Part shown: piece after piece, positions 43,757 through 55,184 of the stretch
Layout of the letters: the number at the start of each line of letters is the position of its first letter
Position numbering within the stretch: the stretch's first letter is position 1
Assembly: GCA_002197995.1 (NCBI GenBank)
Contig: NGZR01000001.1
Span: 10,726,001 to 10,790,000, forward strand
Origin: Gaeumannomyces sp. JS-464
Taxonomy: Eukaryota > Ascomycota > Sordariomycetes > Magnaporthales > Magnaporthaceae
DNA: 64,000 nucleotides
Reading direction: 5' to 3'
The notes under the pieces: generated by a model
Told to the model about the DNA's origin: nothing
Seen by the model: the letters and a program-made list of their open reading frames with translations, nothing else
Database searches by the model: none
Made by a program: the position numbers and the translations under genes

Positions 43757-44221
43757 ATGGCGAGCAACATATTCAAAGCAGGCGACACGATATCCACGGA
43801 GCTAAAGATCCACGGTGTGCTCTACGAGATCCAAGCTGACGTGCTGTACGATGACGAGGCCGACAGGCTGTACGAACTCATATTTGTCACGCCCCGGCGC
43901 GTCCTGACGAAGCCGGCCGGCGGCGGTAAGGGGACCTGGGAGGATTGGAACACCGACGAGGACGTGCAGACATCCGTCGCGGTCGAGAGGAAGTCCTTGT
44001 GGCGCATCCCGGCCTCCCGGCAAGACGCGCCTGCTGAGGGAACGCCGACAGGCCCCGCGAACCAGCCCAAGAAGGACACCCCTGAGGATGCCCAGGCGGT
44101 TGCTGCATCGGAGCCCCAAAAGGAACAGGGCGAGGACGCCCCGAAAGCCACCACGGGCCAGAGTGCGACGCTTCCAGAGCAGGGGGAGACTACAAAGCGA
44201 GGAAAGAGAGCAAGCGTGTAG
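43757..44221 (+). CDS. Hypothetical 154-aa protein
   Basis: ATG at 43,757 in a strong context (GCCATCATGG). A single uninterrupted frame with GC-rich third positions. The first 85 residues look like a folded beta-rich domain: FKAGDTISTELKIHGVLYEI, then YELIFVTPRRVLTKP and VERKSLWRIP. The rest is a disordered, charged tail rich in Ala, Pro, Glu, Lys and Gln ending in KRGKRASV. No signal peptide. I do not recognise the family; the domain shape recalls small SH3/Tudor-like folds but no match is claimed. It could be intracellular, possibly nuclear given the basic C-terminus. Confidence 0.65.
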   Translation: MASNIFKAGDTISTELKIHGVLYEIQADVLYDDEADRLYELIFVTPRRVLTKPAGGGKGTWEDWNTDEDVQTSVAVERKSLWRIPASRQDAPAEGTPTGPANQPKKDTPEDAQAVAASEPQKEQGEDAPKATTGQSATLPEQGETTKRGKRASV

Positions 44222-44866
44222 GGCGCGCTACTCCAACACATGAAGGACGCTAAACATAGAACTTAGCTGGCCTGTGGCACTATCCACAAGCCACATCTTT
44301 CCAGGGCGGATAGTCGAAGGTCTCCGCTGTCGCCCCGGGCTGGCGGATAATGTTTGGGAATTCAGCCATCCATACCATGCAGGGCTAGCACAGTTCCATT
44401 TTGAAATCTTAACCCCCTCATGCAAGTGCCTCGGAGAGGCCACATCGGTGATACTCACGTTCAGCTGGTGCCGTTGTTTGTCCTTTTTTAAAGAGGCAAA
44501 TGATGATGGATTTTGCCTATGAGCTGGCACGAGCAGATTCATGGACGCGCCTTCATGGAGACCGGTGCGGGGTCCGAAGAAAAGGTGAATAAACCTGCCT
44601 TCAAGCCACCTTTGTGTTTTGTAGGATAGGCGAAGCCGAGGAAAAATCACTAGGTGGCGGGTGATCTAGGACACAGCTGAAATGACAGGGATAGATGCAG
44701 GGAATGCAGGAGTGACTTGCCCGTAAAGTCTCGCTGGACCAACTTACTTATTATTTTAATCGAATACAAGCACCACCTCTCATTATTCTACCGCTCAGCA
44801 CACTCACACATTACCCCTTCTCTCCCAGGCTATTTAAGACCTGTTGGAATTCCTCCAAAACTTGCC

Positions 44867-45205
44867 ATGGGGTAAGTGGCAGTGCCAATCTCACATGTGG
44901 AGGTTTACTCCCCTAACTCCTGGAAATGTCGTTATACTTTCACAAAGGCGATCTTGTCGCCACAATCGATGACCCATATACACAGGTGTCAAATCGAGGT
45001 CCAGGCCAGGGTTTATAAGGAGGAGGACTGGAGAGACGGAGGGTGGATCTCGGTCAACGTCGAAAAGTTCCGCCTCAAGCCGAGCTCGGATACGGACGAA
45101 AGCCGAAATACAGCAATGGAGCCTTATACTTGTGGGAAAAACCCATCTTTATCCGGAAAGAGGACCTCTGGTACGTTCCGGAGATGCCGTGGCAAGAGTG
45201 AGTGA
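44867..45205 (+). CDS. Possible small two-exon gene
   Basis: ATGGG at 44,867-44,871 is followed directly by GTAAGT, a consensus donor. Splicing to an acceptor at 44,985 (ATACACAG) gives a 74-aa protein starting MGCQIEVQARVYKEEDW and ending at TGA 45,203-45,205. The exon 2 segment QARVYKEEDWRDGGWISVNV, then EKFRLKPS, weakly resembles the middle of the 43,757 protein (EIQADVLYDDEADRLYELIF, then VTPRRVLTKP), so the two may be old duplicates. The lack of an obvious branch point near the acceptor lowers confidence. Confidence 0.35.
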
Positions 45206-46206
45206 AAGGCGGTGTTGTAAAGTCGGACAGTCACGCTGATTGCCTAGAGGAGTTGCAAGGACGATGCTAACAGCTTCTACAAGCTATGACGGCCAAGAGC
45301 AGTAATTGTGGTGTTGAGAGTGCAGGCCGCTGGAGGGCCACTGTAGTGTTGGGGGGCGGGAAGGCCCAGGCATGAGGTGGAGGATGGAGCACAACGAATG
45401 AAAGAGAATCATATACGTATCCCCTCCCGACCCAATCCAATGTGCGCTTAAATTCCAGAAATTCCCACGAATCAGACCTCCCGCTACCTTTGACACGCCG
45501 TCTAGCTCGAGAAGAACATCAGCTGCAGCAGTTCGAAAGCATTAAACACGATTGCCGAGCCTCGCTCTATGGTTTTTCCGCCGTGTCGAGCTTGAAGGAT
45601 CCTCAGCTTTGACACAACGTCCCGAAGACGAGGCACGATGCATCAATCGCACCCCTATCATCTCCAGTATGGGGTCGCAACATGTCTGCCCACCTTCCCC
45701 GCTTCTTGCCACGGAGCCGAGCTGACGTGAGTCTCGGTAAGAGAAGGATTTGGGCCACCCGCCTGGATAAAGTGACGACTGTCATCCCCGCCGCTGTGCC
45801 GAGACCTCAAGCTTCTCAAAGCGGGTAACAATTCGGGGAATTTCTGGGAAACACCTCGGCGTTTGGCCTTTGCTTCCAACCTCTACAGCCTAGGCAGACT
45901 TTACAACGGGGCCATGCATAGAACTTTGGGATTGGGTCATGAATTATTGATTTTCCGGCGCAGGTCACGACCCTTGGCTCCATCCTTTTAACGTCGCCAT
46001 AGCAGAACATCACGGGACACCCTGGCAAGCTGGCAAGGTATGCTGAGCGCGTCTAGCCGAACGCGCTAGATTTGTGAAGCGGATGGTCCGAGACGTATAA
46101 GTACGTGCAACTCTCCTCATGAGAAAGTTCACCAGGCTCGTTGGCAAACAGCAGCCACTCCACCCACCAGTCCCAACAAGAACACAGCTTCAAGCCAAGG
46201 ACCATC
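45206..46206. other. Intergenic, no gene recognised
   Basis: Short frames on the minus strand (45,284-46,028) show no motif. The last 150 bp form the promoter of the first secreted-protein gene, with GACGTATAAGTACGTGC around 46,091 as a possible TATA element. Confidence 0.4.
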
Positions 46207-46637
46207 ATGCAGTACAAAGTGGGCGAATCCAGCACCAAATCACTTAGCCCTTTCCTCTAACCAAGTATACCCCATATCGGCAGATCTTCGCGCCACTAGC
46301 CATGCTCCTCGGCTCGGGCCTGGCCCAACAAGCGCCCCAGCCTCAGGCCCACTGCTCCCATACGCTCGTCGTCTTGCCGCCTACGCAGCTGCCCTGGCGA
46401 GTGACCGGCTCGGACTGGCGCACCGCAGACCCGCAGACGGCGCTGCGAAACGCGATCGCTCCCAGCTGCGGCACCATCAACGCCTGGAGATGGAGATGGC
46501 GCACCGAAGAGCCAAACAGCTTCATCGTCGAATTCGATCTCAGGGGCAGCCCAGTAAACGGCGGCGTCAAGGAGGCATGCGTCCAGCGCGCCATTTCCGC
46601 CGCGGGGGGCCCAGGCCGCGTTGTATGTGCCGTGTGA
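46207..46637 (+). CDS. Small secreted protein, tandem paralogue 1
   Basis: Exon 1 is only ATGCAGTACAAA (46,207-46,218). An intron of 65 nt (46,219-46,283, GTGGGC ... CGGCAG, with CTAAC inside) interrupts the signal peptide. Exon 2, 46,284-46,637, continues IFAPLAMLLGSGLAQ and ends CAV. The product is 121 aa with signal-peptide cleavage expected near GLAQ. The mature protein has four Cys, Trp-rich segments (NAWRWRWRTEE) and a conserved end, CVQRAISAAGGPGRVVCAV. It shares this layout with the gene at 47,408. It is probably secreted with two disulfide bonds; function unknown, effector-like. Confidence 0.8.
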
Positions 46638-47012
46638 GGAAAGCTTGACATGATCGGGATCGCAACGTCAGGGTGGGAGGAAGGCGCGCAAAGGGATGGG
46701 AGGGGCTATTTCTTATTGCGAATGGCTCCGTATATGCACGAAAGTTCCATCCAGGAGAAATGCAATGACACGTTTGCGAGACACGGCCACAACAGTCACA
46801 GTTCCTATCAAAGACAGCTCCGCTAATTGCATCATTGCTCAGCCTCTCAGTGCTTGGCCCTCTGATGACGGCCATCTTTCTCACGTAATGTGCATATCAT
46901 CACCAAGGCTGATCCTGGTTAATTCCGACAGAGGCTAAGGAAGAGAATGCTAGCCAAATGCATCAGTACTACCTCCGATCCAGCCTCAGTTGAAAGGGTA
47001 TGGAGCCGGCGC

Positions 47013-47026
47013 GGGTGACGTCACCC
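47013..47026. promoter_or_regulatory. CRE-like palindrome
   Basis: GGGTGACGTCACCC is a 14-bp perfect palindrome containing TGACGTCA, the consensus site for bZIP factors of the CREB/ATF type. It is 394 bp upstream of the 47,408 start. Confidence 0.45.
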
Positions 47027-47118
47027 CAGACGCTTGCTGTAGCGCTTGCTGGCTTGTGACGACGCGTGAGGCCGACACTCCTGCTTCGGCTGGGAGCCAA
47101 CACGGTTGAGAACACTGC

Positions 47119-47191
47119 GGGAATGAGTACCCGATACGTGAGAGGGATCAGTACCCGTTACTTGACAGGAATGAGTACCCGATATATGACA
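47119..47191 (+). promoter_or_regulatory. Three tandem 24-25 bp promoter repeats
   Basis: Units GGGAATGAGTACCCGATACG, GGGATCAGTACCCGTTACTT and GGAATGAGTACCCGATATAT share AGTACCCG(A/T)TA. They lie about 220-290 bp upstream of the second secreted-protein gene, and a TATA-like GGGCATAAAAGA follows at about 47,262. They may bind a regulator. Confidence 0.5.
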
Positions 47192-47407
47192 TCACCTCGT
47201 GAGAGACCATCTTGGTCAAATCTGGTATTTTCCAAGGCCTCGTCTTGGCGACCTTGGGCGGGCATAAAAGACAGGTTTCTCCCCGCGTTCGATGGAGGGC
47301 AAATGGGAACAGGCTTCTGCATGACATCCTCAGACCACACAATCAAACACCTGAATACAACGAAGAAAAGGAAAAGAAAATAAACCGCGAGCAAAAACTC
47401 GGACACA

Positions 47408-47793
47408 ATGCAGTTCAAGGTAATATCTAGCACCCATCACATCTCAGCGGTTCTTTCACTAACAAATCGCCAAAGATCCTCGCACCGCTCGCCATCCTCC
47501 TCGGCTCGGGCATGGCCCAGTCGACGGCCCCCGAGGCCACGTGCGCCCGGTCACTCCCCGGGCCCGAGCAGTACAAGTGGACGATTGGCGGAATCCGCAA
47601 CTGGACCAGCGAGAAGCCGGAGGCGGAGCTGCGTTCCCACCTCAACAGGTGCGGCGTCGTCAGCAACTGGAGCTGGGTGCAGGACGCCTGGACCGCTCAA
47701 GCTTCGTTCACTCTCAACAGCGGCGTGGGCTGCGTCGTGGATGCCATCAAGGCGGCGGGCGGGCCGAGCGACATCACCTGCGCCGTGCGCTGA
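47408..47793 (+). CDS. Small secreted protein, tandem paralogue 2
   Basis: Exon 1 is ATGCAGTTCAAG (47,408-47,419). The 56-nt intron at 47,420-47,475 (GTAATA ... CACTAACAAATCGCCAAAG) lies at the same codon as in paralogue 1. Exon 2, 47,476-47,793, gives ILAPLAILLGSGMAQ and a mature part of about 90 aa with four Cys ending GCVVDAIKAAGGPSDITCAV. The 109-aa product is clearly homologous to the 46,207 gene in signal peptide and C-terminus but divergent in the middle, as expected for fast-evolving secreted proteins. Family not recognised. Confidence 0.85.
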
Positions 47794-48132
47794 CGGGAAG
47801 AAGGGCTTCTTGGACACGTTCCTCTTGGTTTGGTACAAGTCGTTAATACGGTGATGGACGGCCCTGCGAGCTCTGGATAGACTGCCGGCAGCCGGAGGTC
47901 TGGAAACTATCAGGGGACAGCGCCGGGTTCTTTGTATTCACGGGTTCACTCCTTTGTTCAGTATAAGCCACATTCTTTTTCTGCTGTTGCCACTCATGGG
48001 TCACACCTGACCAACAAGGGCTTTTCGCGAGATCAAACATACGTTTGCGATTTGCAGCATCCGGCCTCCGCCTATCATCCACCCTTTGCTGTGCTCAATC
48101 TTGAGTTATCACCGGCACCCCCGTTGCCAGCA

Positions 48133-50135
48133 CTAAATATTGCTCTCCTCCTTCCTCCGAAACCACGTGCGCAGCCGTTCCATCAGCTCGTAGTCCGTGT
48201 CCTGCAGAGGTGTGAACACATCCGGGTGCCGGTCAAGGCACAGCAACACCATCTCGGCGAAGCCAGGCCCGCACCGCGCCTCAAGAACGTGCATGCGCAA
48301 GCGCGCCTCCTTCATCGCGCGCCGGAAGCCCTGCCCGTCCGTGCCGTAGTTCAGAGCGACGCAGGCTCCGATCTGGAACAGGGCTAGGCCGAGCTCTATG
48401 ATCGGGTTGGTCGCGCTCCTGGAGAGTCCCGAAGTCGTCCCGGGCGGCGGGCGGCGTCGGGGTGAGGTGTGCTTGCTGCGGCCGAGGCCGACGGAGACAT
48501 AGGGGCTAAGGACCCGGAGCTCGCCGTCGGCGTTGGTCCACATGTCGGCCGCCTCCTCGGTCAAGTCGGCGTAGTAGAATATCTTTTCCGGGCGAGGGGG
48601 CTGTTGCGTTGCTGCCGCCACATCGCCCACGTGGAGGAAAGCAATGACCACTAGGCGGGCAATCTGGAGAGCTTCCGCTAGCGTGATCCGCTCCTTGGTA
48701 TCCTCGCCCTCGAGCACTCCCTTTAGCGACCTGATTTGTTTCCAAGGGCCACTGTTGTGACGTATTAGGGCATGCGTATCCTTAGTGCCGCCCCTGACTT
48801 GGCCGAGCGCCTGGTACTCCTGCTGATTCGGGCTTGATTCGAGGCTTGCTAGGGCTGGAGTAAAGTCGACCGCCGGATGAGCTGAGCTGCTCCCGGTGTC
48901 GTCGGTGGATGGGATGTTTCTTTTCGTCTCCGCATATAATAGGACAGACTTGCTTTCAAACGATCCGAGGGATGCATCTGTAAGGGCCAGATCCACGACT
49001 GGCTACCCAGAGGAGGGCCATCGGACAGGTCCCTAACTTCGGCAGCAACCTCCTCAGCAAGCTTTCCGGGGTCTTCGTTCACCTTTAGGCTGAAGCACAC
49101 GCCGGCGGTGTCTGCTCCTGACTGGCTCGAGTTGATGAGAGCGCCGTGGAGTCTCTTGAGCCCCATGCGTATCTCCTTTGCCTCGGAGAACTGCTGACGA
49201 AGCCCCACTGCATCAGCTGGGCCCAGCAAAGCACTGGGCTCATATACGGGATGCATCCGCAGCAGGCTTTCCAGCTGTGTGTTGCACCGTTCGATGCTTG
49301 CAATCTCCGCCAGCAGCTTTTCCCTGTCGCTGACAGTCCATTGGACCTTGTCTATAGGACCCAAGGAACGCTGCATCTGCCTAGCCTGCACCTTGGCAGC
49401 GTTCATTTCTTCGGCAAGGAACACCGGGGTAGCGACTACACTGGCTCCGTCATCGTTGATCCGGCCACCACGGGGTAGCTGGTTGACAGCCGTCGATTGA
49501 CTTGACACCGAGGGAGATTTGGAGAGAGTTATCGGAGTGCTTGACGACGCGCGGTCAGACTCGGGCTGCTTCTTCATCTTCAGCCGGAGTTTGCTGAAGG
49601 GGTTGAACCGTTTGATCCCCTTTTGCCGATCGCCCAGGCTTTCGGGTGATGGAGAGGTGCTGTGGCGCCCTCCGTCGCTGTTCGGGGTGCTCGCGAGTGA
49701 ATTGTCGGGGCAGGATGAAGCACCTTCATTTTTCACCTTTTCCTCGGCTTTCTTTTCTGGCTTGGGGTCAGCCGAAACTTTAACTATCCCTGCCCGAGAC
49801 TAAACAAAACACTCACCCATATCGTGGTACTTCCTCATCAATTTGCTGCACTCGTTAAAGTGGGTGTGGATGGAGATTAGCTGTAGCTTTAAGGCACGAG
49901 TGACTTCATCCTGCTCGTCGGTGAAGTCATTTCTGAATCACTGGCCAGACTGCACGGAAAGCGTTTTCAGCAGTGCTTCCTGAACCTGTAGCCTGCGCTG
50001 AGCCTTGTACCAGTCCTCTCCAAAGGCCGCCGAGATTTTGTAGATGCTATAGGCTTCGAAAATGCCTTTAACAGCAGCAAAAAGGACCGATAATCCGGAA
50101 AGAGCGAGCTTCGCTATCACGACAGGTTCGGGCAT
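48133..50135 (-). pseudogene. HeLo-type N-terminal domain protein with DUF7580-like end, broken
   Basis: ATG at 50,135 starts MPEPVVIAKLALSGLSVLF, then EDWYKAQRRLQVQEALLKTL, like the N-terminus of fungal HeLo / prion-inhibition proteins involved in cell-death control. A TGA at about 49,940 interrupts the frame after VQSGQ; reading then continues in the same frame (DEQDEVTRALKLQLISIHTH). A 60-nt intron is likely at 49,816-49,757 (GTGAGT ... GGCTGACCCCAAGCCAG). After a disordered Ser/Pro-rich part (NPFSKLRLKMKK) there is a one-base frameshift near 49,000. The C-terminal block shows LSPYVSVGLGR, NPIIELGLALFQIGACVALN and GPGFAEMVLLCLDRHPDVF, similar to DUF7580. The TGA could be a CGA-to-TGA RIP change. 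Confidence 0.6.
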
Positions 50136-50825
50136 GCTGGGTTTTACTAGTGGAAGGGAGGCCTGGCAAGGTGGAGCCGAAGGGGTAATTGATTAGGTAA
50201 GCAAGCCTGACAGGGATGGCTTTCGGGCGATGCTCCCTTGCAGCACTCCTGTAGAGGGTCACCGTTTTTATAACTGGCGAGAGGCGTATTCTTTTTTGGA
50301 ACTGCCCGCTTCCCTCACGATTTGAAAATTTGAGGAGCCCGCCTAAAAGTGCACAGTCGCCCAAGTCGAGTCGTGTAGGCCGCTAGGACCAAGTGGAAAA
50401 AGGGCGAAGGATAAGGTAGATCATTGGATCGGTTTAGCGCCGCGGCGTCGCAGCTATGCAGCCCAGAGCGGGGTTGCCCTTTTCTGACTGGTAGCCGAAT
50501 GCGTCTTAAGCAGGCTCTGGCAGAAACACGCCACGACGTGTCGGTTACCTGGGCTAGCCGAGAATCGCATGGAATAGTGTCAAAGTTGTGGCTGTGCTCT
50601 AACTACCATGCTACTCGCGCGGCCTAACCAATAAAATGCCTACCGACGCATCGTTGCCCATGCATAGTGACTGATGTGCACGCTTTCGCAGTCACCCTCC
50701 CCCAAGGACAAGTTTATCGTTCACTGTTTTTTATTTATTTTCTTCTTAGCCTGCCTTTCCACTCCCATTTCCTTTTTTACTTGCCACAGGATCCGGCCCG
50801 CCAGCTCACCCACGCCCCAGAAAAG
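50136..50825. promoter_or_regulatory. Shared divergent promoter of the HeLo pair
   Basis: The 690-bp gap between two head-to-head HeLo-type genes. A pyrimidine-rich stretch (TTTTTTATTTATTTTCTTCT and on) at 50,727-50,780 precedes the plus-strand ATG, typical of fungal promoters. A shared promoter would co-express both genes. Confidence 0.4.
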
Positions 50826-52061
50826 ATGGAAGCTCTGACGTTCCTCGTTGTCGGAGGACAGCTACTATCGGTGATATCACAAATCTCAGTGATTACCAAA
50901 CGCGTCCGAGCTGTTACCGATACGGCGGGCGATCCGGCGTTCAAGTCCATTCAAGCAAGGCTATTCCTCCAGCAACGCCGCCTGGCCTGGTGGAAGCAGT
51001 ATGTCGAGAACGAGCCGGGGGGCTTGGGTGCCGTCCTGCAAGAGTTGAGCAAAGTAGATGCCTTAAATCTTGTCCGCTTCTTGGATGAGGCGCAACGGCT
51101 GCTGTCTGATGCAGAAACTAGGTTCGAAAAGGCGAACCCGAAAAAAAGGGAGGGCCGATGGGGGAAGATGGTGGCATCCGTCCTGTGGGGTGTGATGACC
51201 CAGGAGGACTTGACTACAATGGTGAGCGCGATCACCGACATCAACAACGCGCTCCATGAGGTTGTGGCGCCGCCACCGAGATACCACTCGTTTCGTTTTC
51301 CCAGCTCAAATCCCGCGACTAGCCAGCCCACGGACCTAGGTCGGCGAATGCAAGATCAGCCACCGCCCTTCGGGGGCTCAGGAGAGTCACGAGTAGCGCA
51401 AGACCAGGGCACAGCGCAGTCTAGCTTTCGTGTCATTCAACACCTGCACTACCACGGTCTGCTCGCGTTGAGGGGCGTTGAGAGCTTCGATCCAGAGAGC
51501 AGGTCCTTTAGCCACTTGATATCGAGATTCCAGCTGCTCGAGGACCTCTTCCACGGCCCACTTGCCATCGACTTGATTCTCGACGAGTTAGGGCCTGTAC
51601 GATACTAATTGTTTTTTGGTTTTTTGACCCTGGGCCGGTTTTTTGACCTTATTTAAGCTTATTTATCGACGTGGAGACAACGCCCGGGGGGCCCTGTGCC
51701 CGTTCATGTATATTTGGGCCTGCTTTTCGGTGGATTCACATCCAGGGGCACAGGGCAACGTCGTTCTATAAAAAACAAAAGGCATAGACGCTCAAAATAG
51801 AAGCTATTCCCAAAAATAACAACAACCCGTGCAAAGTCCTGATCGAGGGTGAAAACAGGCCTGAATAGCCTCACTTTGCAGTGGATCCAGAAGGCCCCTG
51901 GGGCCGGCTGTAGGCTCATTTGAAAGCTCAAAGCCTAGAGGTTCTCGTAGTATATAAGGGGAAGCCTTTGGCAGGCTAGATTCAAGTACAGCAGAGACCA
52001 ATCCGGCCTATCTTTACTACCTACAACCGACTTTGTTACCTACCAACCTTACTTTTGGAGC

Positions 52062-53300
52062 CATGCCCCGTTAACCCTCCCTCCGTCTCCGGCGCCGGCG
52101 CCGGGAAGGCCTAAATCGGGCCCAATCTTTGCCTCCCTCGTCCCCCCGGCCTTATAACGAGGACGAGGAGGATCCCCCAGCCACCTATATCACGTTGGGG
52201 ACTCCGGCAGCCTCGTTACAGGGCCGGGAAAACGACGATATCGACGACTTTTGCGACGACTTTGACGTGCCGGCAGCGTCCTCTCCGGTCTCCCGTGCAC
52301 CCTTTAAAACCCCTTCCCTTGTGCCGGCCACCCAAACAACCCAGGCGACTTTTAAAGGGGCCTCCCAGGCCTCCCAGGAGGCCGGCAAACGTACTGATTG
52401 GACCGCCGATCAGCTTTTAGCCTTCCTCGAAAGCCTCGCGGAGTCCGGCCGCCAAGGGAAAATGAATCCGGCGATCGCTTCCTGGCTTTCCAAGTGCTTT
52501 AAAACGGCCGCTAAGGCCTTAGCTGATCGTTAACCCTTTATCCGGTGGTTAAAAAGGGTTAAAAACAAGTACAATAGTTTTAAAAGGCAGTACAAGGACT
52601 GGCTAAACTTCGGGAAAAGGTTAAAGGTTACCGTTAATCCAGTTACGGGATTTTACCTCGCCAGCGAGCACGCTTGGCAGGCGTTTTTTGCGGTCCGGCC
52701 TAACGCCTGTTGGATGCGCAAAAGGGCTCTTTTTCGTCCGGACCTTCACGAGGCCGCTTTTGCAGGTAATTGGGCGATAGGGGAACAGATCGCCACGGCC
52801 GCCCAACGCTTAGCAAAGGAGGAAAGCGACGACGAGGGTCCCGCACGTTAGCCGGCCAAAAGAGGGCCCGGAAAACGACCCTTTGGCAGGGCCGGGCACC
52901 TAACGGTAGCGGAAGCCCAATTACACGTCGGGGACCGCCTCCTTAAGGCTGCACAAACGTTGGCCCGAGCCGGATTAAAAACCGACTGGGATTTAACCCC
53001 TCCAAGTAGGAGGTTTTCCCAAGCCTTCCGGACGCCCTTTAAGCATTGGTTAAAAGCACGAGCTTTGGATTTAGGCCGTTAGGGAACTACGAAAGTACCC
53101 GTAAAACAGCTTATCGGGCCGGATTAAGCGGCAGTTAATCCGGACCTTCAAATCCGACGAATCGATAGCTTACTAGTAGTTAACCGACGAGGAAAACAAA
53201 GATTTAATAGTTAATTTAGTGCAAAACGACGCGACGAACGGGTTTTTATAATCGAGGCGGTTCGAATAAAGGTATTTTCGTACTTAAAAGTCCTATTTTG
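52062..53300 (+). pseudogene. Harbinger Myb/SANT-like protein, RIP-damaged
   Basis: It is homologous to 19,199-20,752. The ATG is at 52,062 and is followed three codons later by TAA where a CAA (Gln) is expected. The SANT-like helix KRTDWTADQLLAFLESLAES is intact (52,388-52,447), but ADRW has become ADR-stop at 52,530, and further Trp and Gln codons are stops downstream. Unlike copy 1 it has no insertion near 52,800. Confidence 0.75.
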
Positions 53301-53959
53301 CTAAAGTTATTAGGGAGTGTTGTTATTAGCTTTGCTTTTGGACGTCGGGGAGGTTTAGCACGGGAATTAGCATTGGGCAGGTTACCATATGCACCACTAC
53401 TCGCTTTTAAATAGATGAAAACAGCGTTAATCGCACCGCGGGTTACGGCATTCAATTGGCCTTAAAAAGGCGATTAAAATGCACCAAGTTACGACTTAAA
53501 CAAACACCGGAATTATCGCAAAAAAAACGACGGAAATTGGCCGGCAAAGCTTAACGAATGCCACCCCCTTGTTATAATCCCCGCCTAAATCCAGTTAATA
53601 TTTCGGCTAATCCATTGCCACCGCATTTATTATTTAAATAAGTAACGTTTATGCAAATCCAAAACAACCTTTTAATTTAATCACCGGCTTTCCTTTTAAT
53701 TTTTGGCCGTTTATTTCGAAAATAGCACCGATCGACTCGTTTGGATAAGGGCAATCGAATGGGCCTACTTTCGCATGGAACTAAACATTTTTCGCTACGC
53801 TAAATTTGCCACTTTTGCATAAAGCCCCCGTTATACCGCTTTTTTTAAGTTAACCTTTTTTTTTTTTTTTAAACTAGTGCTTTAATTAGCAAACCGCGAC
53901 CCCTTTTTAATTCCCTTTAACGAGGCGATTTTAACGCAAATTACGGCGTTTTTTTACGA

Positions 53960-55184
53960 GCCTTGTAAGCTTGGTAGTCGTTCCACAATTTGTTAGCTAT
54001 CGAGGCCCAGTACTGGATCCAAAACGCTTGCGTTATCCCGATTTGCCGCCTTCGCCTTACACCCTCCCTTTAAACCCGAGCTTTTTTAAATGCATTTTCT
54101 CCGCCAATTTTGGCTTGTTCGGGGCTAAAATTGGATGCTAAAAATGCTTTAAATTCCCTTTCCAAAATAAAGTTATGCAAGGCCGTAACGGCTAACACGA
54201 TATTAACTTGTGTGCGGATATGGTAGTCGGCGCCGTGCTTTTAATAATTTTCCAGCGCTTTTTAAGCTCGTTAAAGGATTTTTTAACCTTTACACGTATT
54301 TTTGCATGGTGCAGGTTAAAAAGCTTTTTTGGGGTTTCCGGCTGGGCAAAGCCCTATTTTTATAAGTAATACCTCGTCGCGGCAAAAGGAGTAATTACTC
54401 CTTGCCCTAAGCCAAAGCCGGCATCCCTAAAGTAAAAGTAACCCGGCGGGATCCGAAATCCGCGCGAAAAAGCCTCCCTAAACATTTGGAAGTCGTGTAT
54501 TAACCCCTTTATGCCTGCCAAAACGAAAACAAACCGCCCGCCGTAATTTACGGCCGCTAGGACGTTTTGTGCAATAAGCCCCTTCCGACTCCTCCACGCG
54601 ACTCCCTTTTCCTCGCTAACTTTGGCATTGATTAGGGTCCCGTCGACGGCTCCCAAGCACCTAGCAAAGGCTTCCCAAACCTCCTAACGCCTGCAATCGG
54701 GCCAAAAAACGTCGGAAACCCCCGGCAACGTTACAAACGCGCAATAAAGGTGCATTATGGCTCGCAGTACTTCGTGGAAATGCCGGCCTATTATATTCGC
54801 ACTGCGGCCAAAAAGGTGGGCCGCGGCCCGAAAGGAAACACCCTGCCCATAAATATACAGAAAGCTCGCAACTTTCTCGGGCAAAAAGACGAGTTTTAAC
54901 CCCGTTAAGCGTAAATTCGTGTTCAGCCAGTTGCAAAGGCTTTGGAAAATGCTTTGGCTAACCCGGAACAGGTCCCGAAAGGCCGAGGCGGCCTCGGGTT
55001 TTTGCCAGTATCGGAAAAGGGTGTTACCGGAAAAGATCGCCGTATGCACGGTTCGTAGGCCTCCGCCCACGCCCCTGGGGGCTTTGGATATACAGGTGGC
55101 AACGATTGCCTGCATAAAAAAAAGGAGAAGGTAGCGAACTTTGCGCCGGTACAAGGCCCGGGAGGTAAACAGGGAAATAGCCAT
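53960..55184 (-). pseudogene. Harbinger DDE transposase, RIP-damaged
   Basis: It starts at ATG 55,184 (MAISLFTSRALYRRKVRY). The helix-rich region shows VSFRAAAHLFGRSANIIGRH then HFHEVLRAI. The catalytic part shows LGAVDGTLINA (first Asp), DVQ-like region HDFQMFREAF and YFYFRDAGFGLGQG (second Asp), then a decayed end with LFNLHHAKIRVKV. One in-frame TAG (near 54,680) splits the two long open parts, and more stops follow after 54,360. This is the enzyme that would cut and paste the element; it is inactive here. Confidence 0.8.

Noticed and set aside
44228..44650. Minus-strand 140-codon open frame downstream of the 154-aa gene
   Set aside because: No motif, poor codon use and no good start context; probably 3' flank of the plus-strand gene.
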